This document shows, piece by piece, positions 17,955-26,031 of a DNA stretch of 64,000 nt; position 1 is the first letter of the stretch; each line of letters begins with the position of its first letter. Made by a program: the position numbers and the translations under genes. This stretch comes from Aldehydirespirator sp965221605 (lineage in GTDB: Bacteria; Actinomycetota; Acidimicrobiia; Acidimicrobiales; Aldehydirespiratoraceae): NCBI GenBank assembly GCA_965221605.1, contig CBDCSK010000014.1:496001-560000 (forward strand), given 5' to 3'. Under the pieces are notes generated by a model, which was given only the letters and a program-made list of their open reading frames with translations, was not told the DNA's origin and ran no database searches.

Positions 17955-18044
17955 TGCTCCTCCGACGAGGCCGCCCGCCACCTGAGCAGCAGGCGGTACG
18001 AAATCCTTCTGATGGTACGCCTAGTAACCCTACGAGGCACCCGC

Positions 18045-19154
18045 TCAGCCGTACAAGAGGCCGACGGGATCGCCCCCCCGGGCGGCCAGCGCCTCCAGCG
18101 CGTCGTCCAGGTCCTCGACCCCCACCACAGGCACTTCGCCCGCACCCGCTCGGGCCTCGTCCACGAGGGCGGCCGGCACCATGATGATCTCGGCGCCCGC
18201 GTCCCGAGCCGCCGCCGACTTCTGGGCCACCCCGCCCACATCCCCGACCGAGCCGTCCAGACGGATCGAGCCGGTGACCGCGACCCGCTTCCCTCCCGTC
18301 AACTCGCCCGGCGTGAGCACGTCGAGCACCAGCAGCGTGAAGGCCAGACCGGCGGAGGGGCCTCCCACGTTGCCGGAGCTGATGTCGATCTCGAAGGGGA
18401 GCGGGGACCTCTCGACCCGCTCGGTCACGCCGCTCACCCCGATGTACGCGCCGCCGCTGTCGGGATGGGCGCCGAGGGTGAGCTCGACGTCGCGCCTCTC
18501 CTCCGTCTCGAAGTTCTCCACCGTGATGGTCGCGGTCGCGCCCGGCTCCAGGTCGGCCAGCACCGCCCGCAGCGACTCGACGGTGGTCACACCCACGCCG
18601 TCGATTTCCAGGATCACATCGGCGCCGTCCAGGAGACCGTCGGCGGGGCCGCCCGATACCGTTTCCGAGAACACCACGCCGGTGAAGGCCGCGACGTCAT
18701 AGCCGAGACGCTCCAGGGCCACGATCGTGGCCGCGTCCTTGGCGCTGCTCATCAAGTGACGGTTGAAGTCGCGCTGCTCCTGGTTCGACCGGTCGCCGAA
18801 CACCGACTCGCGGCTCCGCAACTCGACGGCGTCGTCGACGGCGGATCTGATCCAGTCGGCCACGGTCAGCTCGCTGTCGATCGACACGGTGAGCAGCAGG
18901 ATCTCGCCGGCTGACTCGTACACCTCGATGCCGTCGGCCTCGATGCGGTCCGATGTGGTGATAGCGGCGCCGGGCAGGAAGGCCACCGCCTCGGAGTCGA
19001 CCAACGAGTCGCCCGGAATCACTCGGCCGGCCCACTGTGCCGGCACGAAGAAGGACGCGGCCACCGCTGCCGCCGCCAGCACGAAGACCGCGCCGATGAG
19101 CCACCACAGTCTCCGCCGGGGCCTCCGACGGCCGAGCCGGCGCCTGGACCGCAT
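18045..19154 (-). CDS. YlbL-type PDZ / Lon-like (S16) membrane-anchored protease
   Basis: A 369-residue protein with a basic N-terminus and one membrane anchor (WWLIGAVFVLAAAAVAASFF). A PDZ domain follows (GGPADGLLDGADVILEIDG), then a Lon-type proteolytic domain with Ser in GNVGGPSAGLAF (about residue 266) and Lys in GGVAQKSAAARDAG (about residue 311), the right spacing for the Ser-Lys dyad. There is no ATPase domain. The family (YlbL in Bacillus) degrades or processes envelope proteins. The ATG at 19154 is chosen; an in-frame TTG at 19238 would add a Pro/Ser-rich extension. Confidence 0.88.
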   Translation of the reverse strand: MRSRRRLGRRRPRRRLWWLIGAVFVLAAAAVAASFFVPAQWAGRVIPGDSLVDSEAVAFLPGAAITTSDRIEADGIEVYESAGEILLLTVSIDSELTVADWIRSAVDDAVELRSRESVFGDRSNQEQRDFNRHLMSSAKDAATIVALERLGYDVAAFTGVVFSETVSGGPADGLLDGADVILEIDGVGVTTVESLRAVLADLEPGATATITVENFETEERRDVELTLGAHPDSGGAYIGVSGVTERVERSPLPFEIDISSGNVGGPSAGLAFTLLVLDVLTPGELTGGKRVAVTGSIRLDGSVGDVGGVAQKSAAARDAGAEIIMVPAALVDEARAGAGEVPVVGVEDLDDALEALAARGGDPVGLLYG

Positions 19155-19296
19155 GGACCGCGATGGAGGCGCCGGACCGCCCGAGAGGCTCGAGTCCGGC
19201 GCCGGGGAAGTCGGCGGTGGGGAAGCTAGCGTGGCCAACCGTCCAGTCGTCTTCGCTCAGGCGCCCTGGCGCGGCGCCGGCCACCAAGGTATCCCC

Positions 19297-19674
19297 ATGG
19301 CGACAGCCCCGACCACCGGCCAAGCCCCCCAACCGGCATCGGCAGGAAGCGAGCGGCGGGCGCGGATCACCCGGTCGGCCCGCCGGTTCGCCGGGACGAT
19401 GCTCCAGCAGGCGCGGGCAGCCCTTGGGGCGGCGTGGGCGGCCCGACCCACGGGCCGCGTCCGGCTGATCGACGCCTTGCGGGTTCTGGGCCTGGCCCGG
19501 CGGGCCGTGCCCCGAGCGGTGGTCGGACCGAAGGCCTACCCCCAGTGGTGGCAGCGCCTGGTGGCGCTGGCCGCGCTGGCCGCGCTGGTCGTGGTCATCG
19601 GCTTCGTGCTGGCGGCGGCCGTGGGCATCATGGTCGTGGTAGCCGGATTCCTGCTCGAGAACGCCATCTCCTAG
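19297..19674 (+). CDS. Small membrane protein, unknown function
   Basis: A 125-residue protein with a basic, Ala/Arg-rich N-terminal half (SERRARITRSARRFAGTML) and one long hydrophobic region near the C-terminus (LVALAALAALVVVIGFVLAA continuing to residue ~118), enough for one or two membrane helices. No family is recognised. It is followed closely by the HEAT-repeat gene on the same strand (15-bp gap), so they may be co-transcribed. Codon usage looks like its neighbours. Confidence 0.65.
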   Translation: MATAPTTGQAPQPASAGSERRARITRSARRFAGTMLQQARAALGAAWAARPTGRVRLIDALRVLGLARRAVPRAVVGPKAYPQWWQRLVALAALAALVVVIGFVLAAAVGIMVVVAGFLLENAIS

Positions 19675-19689
19675 GCCTCACAGGCGGAG

Positions 19690-20397
19690 TTGGGGAGAAG
19701 TGGCGAGAGGTTCCGGGTAGACACGGTGGCTGAGGTCGCGGAGTTGCCCGAGGGGGCCGATGCCATGACGCGGCGGCGGGCCGCGGCCGTGGCCGGCCAC
19801 CGGGGTGACCACGCTCAAGCCCGTGCCTACCTCGACGACGACGAGCCGGCGGTCCGTGCCAGCGCGCTGCGAGCCCTGGAGCGGGCCGGCGACCTCGATG
19901 CCCCTCTTCTGGCCGCGGCCCTCGAGGACCCCGCGCCCGGCGTTCGCGTCACCGCGCTGGAGCTGGCCGCAGGCCGCCACGACGTGCCCGTGGACGCGGC
20001 CACCGCCCGGCTCGACGACCCCGACCAGCGGGTAGTGGAGGCCGCGGCCTGGACCTGCGGCGAGAAGGTCTCGGTGGAGGGCGCGGGTCCGACGGACCCT
20101 GCGCCGGTCGTAGCGGCCCTTGCCCGGGTGGCCCGATCCCATGCTGATCCGCTGTGCCGGGAGTCGGCCATCGCGGCGTTGGGCGCGATCGCCCATCCCG
20201 ACGGGCTGCCCGCGGTCCTCGCAGGGCTGGACGACAGGCCCGAGGTCCGGCGCCGGGCGGTGATCGCCCTCGCCCCCTTCGATGGCCTCGAGGTGGAGGC
20301 CGCGCTGGCCAGGGCCGGTGACGACCGGGACAAGCAGGTCAGGGCCGCAGCCGCCGAGCTGCGCGGCCCGCAATCCGGCGCAGCCGGCGCGGAATGA
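19690..20397 (+). CDS. HEAT-repeat protein
   Basis: A 235-residue protein made of HEAT/PBS-lyase-type helical repeats, for example ADDEP/DDDEPAVRASALRALERAG, DPAPGVRVTALELAAGR and DRPEVRRRAVIALAPFDG. Such solenoids bind other proteins; no catalytic motif is visible. The start is uncertain: a TTG at 19690 (used here), a GTG at 19726 or an ATG at 19765 all preserve the repeats. The 3' end has a perfect 23-bp tandem duplication that contains the stop codon. Confidence 0.75.
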   Translation: MGRSGERFRVDTVAEVAELPEGADAMTRRRAAAVAGHRGDHAQARAYLDDDEPAVRASALRALERAGDLDAPLLAAALEDPAPGVRVTALELAAGRHDVPVDAATARLDDPDQRVVEAAAWTCGEKVSVEGAGPTDPAPVVAALARVARSHADPLCRESAIAALGAIAHPDGLPAVLAGLDDRPEVRRRAVIALAPFDGLEVEAALARAGDDRDKQVRAAAAELRGPQSGAAGAE

Positions 20398-20423
20398 GAG
20401 GCGCAGCCGGCGCGGAATGAGAG
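20378..20423 (+). repeat. Perfect 23-bp tandem duplication spanning the HEAT-gene stop codon
   Basis: Two identical 23-bp units (20378-20400 and 20401-20423), each starting GCGCAGCCGG and each carrying GAATGAGAG. The first copy codes for the C-terminus and stop of the HEAT protein; the second ends 5 bp before the convergent mreB stop. Confidence 0.9.
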
Positions 20424-20427
20424 CGGG

Positions 20428-21432
20428 CTAGTCGAAGTCGTCGCTGAAGATCGAGATGTCCATGCCGAGGTGCTCAAGGCAGCGGCCCGCCCCCCGGGCC
20501 ACAGTCTCCAGCGGAGCGTTGACCCGGCGGACCCGCAGCGACATCTCCCGCGACAGACGTATGTCCATGCCCCTGAGCAGCCCTCCCCCGCCCACGAGGT
20601 GGACGCCCCGGGCGATCAGGTCCTGGGCCAGCTCCGGCGGCGACTGGGACAGGCAGCTCAGCACCGAGTCGACCATGGCGCTCACCGGCTCCTCGATGGC
20701 CTTGCGAATCTCCTCCGGCGTGACCACCGTGGTCTTGGGCATGCCCGACATAAGCTCCCGGCCCCGGATCTCGGCGGCTGTCTCGTTGCGGGTCGTTGCC
20801 GCCGATCCGACCACGATCTTGGTGTGCTCGGCGGTGGGCTCCCCGATGGCCATCCCGTAAACGCGCCTCATGTGGGCCTGGATGGCGTCATCGATGTCGA
20901 ACGAGCCCACCCTCACCGCCTCCAGGGCCACCACTCCGCCCAGGCTGAGCAGCGCGGTCTCGGTGGTCCCGCCGCCGATGTCCACCACCATCGACCCGAC
21001 CGGCTCGTCGATGGGGAGACCCGCTCCTATGGCGGCCGCCAGTGGCTGATCGATCAGCCGCACCTCGATGGCGCCGGCCCGGCGGGCGGCCTCCATCACC
21101 GCCCGGCGCTCCACCGGAGTGATGGCCGAGGGCACGCAGACCACGATGCGGGCCCGGTTGATGCGGCTGACACCCACCTGTCTCAGCAGGATCCGGATCA
21201 TGTCCTGGGTGATCTCGAAGTCGGTGATGGCACCCTTGCGCAGCGGGCGCCGGGCGACGATGTACCCGGGGGTGCGGCCCAGCATCCGCCGCGCCTTGTG
21301 GCCCACCGCCAGCAGCTGGTTGGTGTTGGTGTTGAGGGCCACCACCGACGGTTCGTTCAGTACCACGCCCTGCCCGCGGGCGTACACAAGAGTATTTGCC
21401 GTGCCGAGGTCGATGGCCAGGTCGCGGGGCAG
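20428..21432 (-). CDS. mreB: MreB/Mbl family actin-like rod-shape protein
   Basis: A 334-residue actin-like ATPase that guides sidewall peptidoglycan synthesis. Motifs in order are DLAIDLGTANTLVY (phosphate 1), LNEPSVVALN, GAITDFEITQDMI, MVVDIGGGTTETALLSLGG (phosphate 2) and VGGGGLLRGMDIRLSREM (adenosine). The frame must start upstream of the GTG at 21387, because that start would remove the phosphate-1 loop. The only in-frame options after the preceding TGA (21436-21438) are GTC and CTG, so a CTG start at 21432 is proposed. The gene follows a small membrane-protein gene in the same frame, separated by that TGA and one codon. Confidence 0.85.
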   Translation of the reverse strand: MPRDLAIDLGTANTLVYARGQGVVLNEPSVVALNTNTNQLLAVGHKARRMLGRTPGYIVARRPLRKGAITDFEITQDMIRILLRQVGVSRINRARIVVCVPSAITPVERRAVMEAARRAGAIEVRLIDQPLAAAIGAGLPIDEPVGSMVVDIGGGTTETALLSLGGVVALEAVRVGSFDIDDAIQAHMRRVYGMAIGEPTAEHTKIVVGSAATTRNETAAEIRGRELMSGMPKTTVVTPEEIRKAIEEPVSAMVDSVLSCLSQSPPELAQDLIARGVHLVGGGGLLRGMDIRLSREMSLRVRRVNAPLETVARGAGRCLEHLGMDISIFSDDFD

Positions 21433-21435
21433 GAC

Positions 21436-21684
21436 TCAGCGCTCGCTTTCAGCGACCGGCGCGTCGGCGGGCGGGCCGTCCTCGGGGCTGGGCGCCAGCG
21501 GATCGAGCCTGGAGATACCGCTGGCCGGGCCGACCGGTCGTCCCGGGGTGGGCGACACCGCCTCGAGCTGCTTCAGGAACGGGGCGGGGCGGCGCCAGGT
21601 GATCCTGCGGATCAGCCACAGCAGGGTGGAGACGACCGTGGCCAGGCCGAGGGAGCCGAGGACCAGCAGTACGGAGCCCCTCAC
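21436..21684 (-). CDS. Small single-pass membrane protein between moaE and mreB
   Basis: An 82-residue protein starting at GTG, whose first base overlaps the moaE stop by 4 bp (GTGA). Residues 2-24 form one membrane helix (GSVLLVLGSLGLATVVSTLLW), followed by a basic IRRITWRRPAPF stop-transfer segment and a Pro-rich acidic tail. No family is recognised. It is in the same frame as mreB, with only TGA and GTC between them, which suggests tight coupling with the cell-shape gene. Confidence 0.7.
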   Translation of the reverse strand: MRGSVLLVLGSLGLATVVSTLLWLIRRITWRRPAPFLKQLEAVSPTPGRPVGPASGISRLDPLAPSPEDGPPADAPVAESER

Positions 21685-22238
21685 CGCACCGCCTCCGGCC
21701 GCGACGGCACGGCGCTCGACGCCGGAGCGGTGGTCCCGGCTGCGGCGCGTGAGGGCACGCCGGCAATGTGCTGAGGCTCCAAGCCCCAGCTCTCCCCGCC
21801 CTGCCAGCGCTCGCGCTTCCAGATGGGCACCGTGGTCTTGAGCGTGTCGATAGCGAAGCGGGCCGCTTCGAAGGCCGCGTCCCGGTGAGGCGCCGACACT
21901 GCGACCACCACCGCGGGATCGCCCACCGCGACGCGGCCCACGCGGTGCAGCACCGCGATGCGGCCCAGATCGCCCCACCGCTGGCGCATCTCGGAGGCGA
22001 TGGCATCCAGGCGGGGCTCCACCACCTCGTCGTAGGCCTCGTACTCCAGCCGGTCCACTCCCGGCCGGTCGACGGAGTGGTCGCGGGCCGTTCCGCTGAA
22101 CTGGACCACGGCCCCGCATCCAGGCATCACCACCCAATCCGCCACCTCCGACGAGGGGAGCGGATCAGGGGACAGGCCTAGCCAGGTGTCGCCGCTTTCG
22201 GGGGGTGCCAGCACTGACGAACATCGTAGGTCACCCAT
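21681..22238 (-). CDS. moaE: Molybdopterin synthase catalytic subunit MoaE
   Basis: A 185-residue protein. The MoaE core is clear: GAVVQFSGTARDHS, LEYEAYDEVVEPRLD, IAVLHRVGRVAVGDPAVVVAV and KTTVPIWKRERWQGGESW, the last with the catalytic Lys region. It transfers sulfur from MoaD to precursor Z in molybdenum cofactor synthesis. The tail after residue ~155 is a Pro/Ala/Ser-rich extension not typical of the family. No moaD is visible nearby. It starts 3 bp after the stop of the upstream epimerase gene. Confidence 0.92.
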   Translation of the reverse strand: MGDLRCSSVLAPPESGDTWLGLSPDPLPSSEVADWVVMPGCGAVVQFSGTARDHSVDRPGVDRLEYEAYDEVVEPRLDAIASEMRQRWGDLGRIAVLHRVGRVAVGDPAVVVAVSAPHRDAAFEAARFAIDTLKTTVPIWKRERWQGGESWGLEPQHIAGVPSRAAAGTTAPASSAVPSRPEAVR

Positions 22239-22241
22239 CCG

Positions 22242-23321
22242 TTAAGTACGACCGGCGCGGCGACGCCTGCGCCAGGCGCGGACGGCCAGGACGGCCGTGA
22301 CCGCGAACCCCGCCACCAGCACCGTGGCCGCGGCCAGCAGCAGCTCCTGGCGGCGCCGGGCCGGCAGCGACTCCAGCGGTCCGGGCTCGTGGGAGACCAC
22401 CCAGGCCTCCTCGTTGGTGTAGGCCGCCCGCCAGCCGAGGGCCCGCAGCCGGTCGTTGGCCACCACCCATGGATGGATGGTGTAGGGCACGACCCCCGGC
22501 GGTGTCGGGGCCAGTCCCGAGCGCCAGCGCAGCCCGCTCAAGATCCGCGCCAGGTGCGACGGGACTCGCAGGCGCGGCCGCGGCCCCTCCAGATCGGCCA
22601 GGGTGTCGGGAGGGATCCAGCCGTCGGGGGCCACGTTGAGGATGCCGTCGTAGCGGGCGTTCACGGAGGTGACGACGGCGGCGGCCAGGTCGTCGGCATG
22701 GAGGTACTGCACCGGCGGATCGCCGTCGGCGGCAACGCCGGATCGGGCGGCCCTCAGCGTGTTGGCGAGCTGGCCCAGCCGGTCCTCGGCGACCACGGCT
22801 GCCGGCCGCAGGACGGTGACGGAGCGGCCCGGCCCCGTTCCCCATTGCAGGGCCAGCCGCTCGAGCCGGTGCCGCTGGAGCGCCCAGTCGAAGTCGGGGT
22901 TGGGGCGAACCGCCGCGTCCTCGGTGACGGGAACCGGGTTGTCCTTCCAGGCACCGTAGACCATGGCCGATGACATGACCACCAGGTGGGGGACTGCCGC
23001 GGAGCTGAGGGCGTCGAGCACCCGGTGCAGCAGGGCCGCCTCCAGCTCGACCTCGGCCGGGTTCAGCGTGCCCGCGGTCACCGTGGAGGCGAGGTGCACC
23101 ACCGAGTCGGCCGCCGAGAACAGGGCACCCAGGTCGGCGTCGGCCAGGTCGGCCTGCTTGGTCGTGACCGAGCTGTAGGGGGCCGGGGAGGCCTCCTTGT
23201 CGATGGCGACGACGGCCGCGGCCCGATGCTGGCCGGCCAGCCGGGCTACGACGCGCCGTCCCACTGAGCCGTGGGCGCCGGTCACCACCACCCGCGCCGG
23301 GCGGAACTTTCCGGGCTGCAC
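22242..23321 (-). CDS. NAD-dependent epimerase/dehydratase with C-terminal membrane anchor
   Basis: An extended SDR, about 359 residues from a GTG start. The nucleotide-binding motif is VVVTGAHGSVGRRVV, followed by HLASTV, MSSAMVYG and an atypical YxxxK region (ALQRHRLERL), so catalysis may be altered. The last ~35 residues form a membrane helix (LLLAAATVLVAGFAVTAVLA) and a basic tail (RRRRRAGRT), which tethers it to the membrane. The GTG at 23321 is used because a more upstream ATG (23357) would overlap the divergent metalloprotease gene. It is probably co-transcribed with moaE. Confidence 0.78.
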   Translation of the reverse strand: MQPGKFRPARVVVTGAHGSVGRRVVARLAGQHRAAAVVAIDKEASPAPYSSVTTKQADLADADLGALFSAADSVVHLASTVTAGTLNPAEVELEAALLHRVLDALSSAAVPHLVVMSSAMVYGAWKDNPVPVTEDAAVRPNPDFDWALQRHRLERLALQWGTGPGRSVTVLRPAAVVAEDRLGQLANTLRAARSGVAADGDPPVQYLHADDLAAAVVTSVNARYDGILNVAPDGWIPPDTLADLEGPRPRLRVPSHLARILSGLRWRSGLAPTPPGVVPYTIHPWVVANDRLRALGWRAAYTNEEAWVVSHEPGPLESLPARRRQELLLAAATVLVAGFAVTAVLAVRAWRRRRRAGRT

Positions 23322-23338
23322 CCACCTACGATGCCTCC

Positions 23339-24673
23339 ATGAGCGACGTGCCGCCAACCGGAGATGGCCCCGACGACCCCTTCGAGGGATTCGAGGGATT
23401 CGAGGGATTGGAGGAACTCTTCGGGGCGGGCTTCGGCGCCGGCGACCTGGGCGAACCGGATGACACCGGCGAACCCGGCGCGGGAGCCGGCCCGGGCGGG
23501 CTGGGCGGGCTGGGCAGCTTGGGTGAGATGGGTGTCTTCGGGGATCTGATGCGGGCTCTGCAGGGGGCGGCGCCCGGGTCCAGCCATGCCCGCGAGGTGG
23601 CTCGGGCCATTGCCTCGGGCGGATCCTCGGAGCCCAATATCGACCCCACCGACCGGATCGCCCTGGAGCAGCTCGTGCGGGTGGCCGAACTGAGGGTCAC
23701 CGACGCGACCGGCCTTCAACCGTCCCGGGGCGCGCCGCTGCGGGTCGAGGTCGTCAACCGCGTCGGGTGGTCTGACCGCACCACCGGCGACTACGGCGAG
23801 CTGTTCAACGCGCTAGGGGAGTCGATCGCGGCGGGTCCCGACCCCGACCCCGACGACTCCGCGGCCGATCCCATGGCGGCCATGTTCGCGGGCCTCACCC
23901 GCATGATCGGACCGGCCATGCTGTCGCTGACCACCGGCGCGATGGTGGGTCGTCTGGCCCAGCACGCGCTGGGCGGCTACGTGCTGCCCGTGCCGCGGCC
24001 ACCGGGCAAGCCGATGCTGATCGCGTTGCCCAACGTGGAGGAGTTCGGCCGGCAGTGGTCCCTCGACGCCGACGACCTCCGCCTGTGGGTGTGCCTGCAC
24101 GAGGCCGTCTACCACGCAGTCTTCGGGGTCGATCATGTGCGGGACGCCGTCAACGACCTGCTGCTGCGCCACGCTTCCTCCTTCGAGACCAACCCGCGCC
24201 GCCTCGAGGAGATGCTGGACGACTTCGACCCCGTCTCGGGCGGGCCCGAGGCCCTCACCGAGCTCCAGCAGGCCCTGGGCAGCCCCGACGCCATCCTGGG
24301 AGCGGTGCGCTCCAGGGCCCAGGAGGCCTTGCTGCCCCAGATGACGGCGCTGATCGCGGCCATCAGCGGGTACGTCGACCACACCATGGATGAGATAGGA
24401 GCTCAGCTGATCGGCTCCTACGACCGGCTCACCGAGGCTCTGCGGCGCCACCGGGTGGAGGCCGGCGAGTCCGACCGCTTCGTCGAGCGGCTGCTCGGGC
24501 TGGAACTCGACCAGGACCAGTACGACCGGGGCGCCGGGTTCGCCGCGGGGGTCGTGGAGCGGGCGGGTCCCGAGGGGCTGCGGCGGCTGTTCACCGATCC
24601 AGCCAACCTGCCCACCCCGGCCGAGGTCGACGCGGCCGGGCTCTGGCTGGCGCGGATCGACCTGCCTCGCTGA
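23339..24673 (+). CDS. Zinc-dependent metalloprotease, DUF2342 / zincin_2 family (F420-associated)
   Basis: A 444-residue protein. The N-terminal ~60 residues are Gly/Asp/Glu-rich and low-complexity, starting with a triple FEG repeat. The zincin helix is LRLWVCLHEAVYHAVFGVDH (HExxxH-type metal site at about residues 253-258), in the DUF2342 context followed by YVDHTMDEIGAQLIGSYDRL. In actinobacteria this family is annotated as putative hydrolase or coenzyme F420-biosynthesis-associated protein; substrates are unknown. It is divergent from the epimerase gene. Confidence 0.85.
   Translation: MSDVPPTGDGPDDPFEGFEGFEGLEELFGAGFGAGDLGEPDDTGEPGAGAGPGGLGGLGSLGEMGVFGDLMRALQGAAPGSSHAREVARAIASGGSSEPNIDPTDRIALEQLVRVAELRVTDATGLQPSRGAPLRVEVVNRVGWSDRTTGDYGELFNALGESIAAGPDPDPDDSAADPMAAMFAGLTRMIGPAMLSLTTGAMVGRLAQHALGGYVLPVPRPPGKPMLIALPNVEEFGRQWSLDADDLRLWVCLHEAVYHAVFGVDHVRDAVNDLLLRHASSFETNPRRLEEMLDDFDPVSGGPEALTELQQALGSPDAILGAVRSRAQEALLPQMTALIAAISGYVDHTMDEIGAQLIGSYDRLTEALRRHRVEAGESDRFVERLLGLELDQDQYDRGAGFAAGVVERAGPEGLRRLFTDPANLPTPAEVDAAGLWLARIDLPR
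23381..23407 (+). repeat. Three 9-bp in-frame tandem repeats (TTCGAGGGA)
   Basis: Three identical units encode Phe-Glu-Gly three times near the N-terminus of the metalloprotease. The unit is in frame, so copy-number change would only alter the length of the disordered leader. Confidence 0.8.
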
Positions 24674-24695
24674 GATCCGCCTACCCGCTCGGGCG

Positions 24696-26027
24696 CTAGG
24701 AGCCGTCGCGGCGGGGATCGCGACGGCGGCGGGGTTTGCCGCGAACCGCAATGCGGCGGCGGCCGACGATGAACGAGACCACCGCGAACGCGGCCAGCAG
24801 GGCCACGAAGCCTGAGCCCAGTCGCACCGGTATCGGCAGGATCACCGGGATGAAGGCCCCGACCACCCAGGCGATCTGGAAGCGTGCCTCGAACCGGGAG
24901 AATGACCGTCCGTGGTTGGCGTCGGGGGCGTCGCGCTGCACCAGCGAGTCGAAGGCGAGACGGGCCACCGCCGCGGCCAGGGCCACCCCGCCCGCCAGCA
25001 GCGCCATTCCCATCAGACCGCCGGTCATCGAACCCAGGAGGGCCGCGGCCAGGCCCACACCCAGCGCGCCGAGCAGCATCAGCTCCTCCACCACGCTGCG
25101 TCGCAGGATGGGGGCGACCTGCACCCCGGTGAAGGCTGAGAGTCCGGCTACCGCAACCACCACCGCGTAGTGCCAGGCCGGAGCGCCCGGATCGCCGATT
25201 ATGTCGATGCCCCGCTCGGCGGCCACCGCCCCTCCGAGCGCAGCCCCCTGCTGGCTCACGTCCAGACCCTCCTCGCCGCCGCGCAACTCGAAGGCCAGCA
25301 GGAACGTGACGAAGCCCACCGCGCCCCGCATCACGGCCATCGCTGATGCCGACAGCAGGATGGTCGACGCCCGCAGCGCCGAGCGCTCCATCGAAGAGGC
25401 CCTGTTGGGTGCCACCGGGATGCGGGGGAGCTGCAGGGTGATGGTGGTGGCGACCCCGTAGCCCGCGGTGGCCACACCCGCGGCGACAGCCGGACTTCCC
25501 AGGAAGACCAGGGCGGCTCCCACGCTTGCCCCGAGGAGGCTCATCACCGCGCTGATCAGGGCCAGGCGGCTGTTGGCCTGCACCAGGCTCGACTCCGAGG
25601 GCACGTAGCGGGGCACCACCGCGCTCTTGGCCACCGCGTAGCTCTTCTGCAGCACCAGCAGCGCGAAGGCCTCAGGGAACAGCCACAGGGTGTCGATGTG
25701 GCGGATCATGAGCAGGGCCACCGCCAGCCGGCCCACGTTGGTGACGAGGATCATGGCCCGGCGCCCACCGGGCATCCGATCGATGAAGGGGCCGATCAGC
25801 GGCGTGACCAGCGCGAACGGCGCCATCGTGAGGGCGAGGTACAGGGCGATCCGGTCCCGGGCCGCGTCCGGGCTGATGGAGAAGAAGATCGACCCGGCCA
25901 GAGCGACCGCTATGACCGCGTCGGTGGCGGTCGCCGCGGCGTGGACCCGGGCCAGACGCTGGAACGGGCTGTAGGAGGGCACGGGGCGCGGCGGCTGCCC
26001 GCTGTCATTCACCCCGTCTTGGGCCAC
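24696..26027 (-). CDS. MFS transporter
   Basis: About 443 residues from a GTG start, with twelve hydrophobic segments. Loop 2-3 carries the MFS-like ALVTPLIGPFIDRMPGGRR signature. The central loop is long and acidic (GGEEGLDVSQQGA) and the C-terminus is very basic (GRRRIAVRGKPRRRRDPR). It resembles the actinobacterial MFS group annotated as drug or unknown exporters. It begins 4 bp after the ppk stop on the same strand, so it is likely co-transcribed with polyphosphate kinase. The substrate is unknown. Confidence 0.82.
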   Translation of the reverse strand: MAQDGVNDSGQPPRPVPSYSPFQRLARVHAAATATDAVIAVALAGSIFFSISPDAARDRIALYLALTMAPFALVTPLIGPFIDRMPGGRRAMILVTNVGRLAVALLMIRHIDTLWLFPEAFALLVLQKSYAVAKSAVVPRYVPSESSLVQANSRLALISAVMSLLGASVGAALVFLGSPAVAAGVATAGYGVATTITLQLPRIPVAPNRASSMERSALRASTILLSASAMAVMRGAVGFVTFLLAFELRGGEEGLDVSQQGAALGGAVAAERGIDIIGDPGAPAWHYAVVVAVAGLSAFTGVQVAPILRRSVVEELMLLGALGVGLAAALLGSMTGGLMGMALLAGGVALAAAVARLAFDSLVQRDAPDANHGRSFSRFEARFQIAWVVGAFIPVILPIPVRLGSGFVALLAAFAVVSFIVGRRRIAVRGKPRRRRDPRRDGS

Positions 26028-26031
26028 CCGA

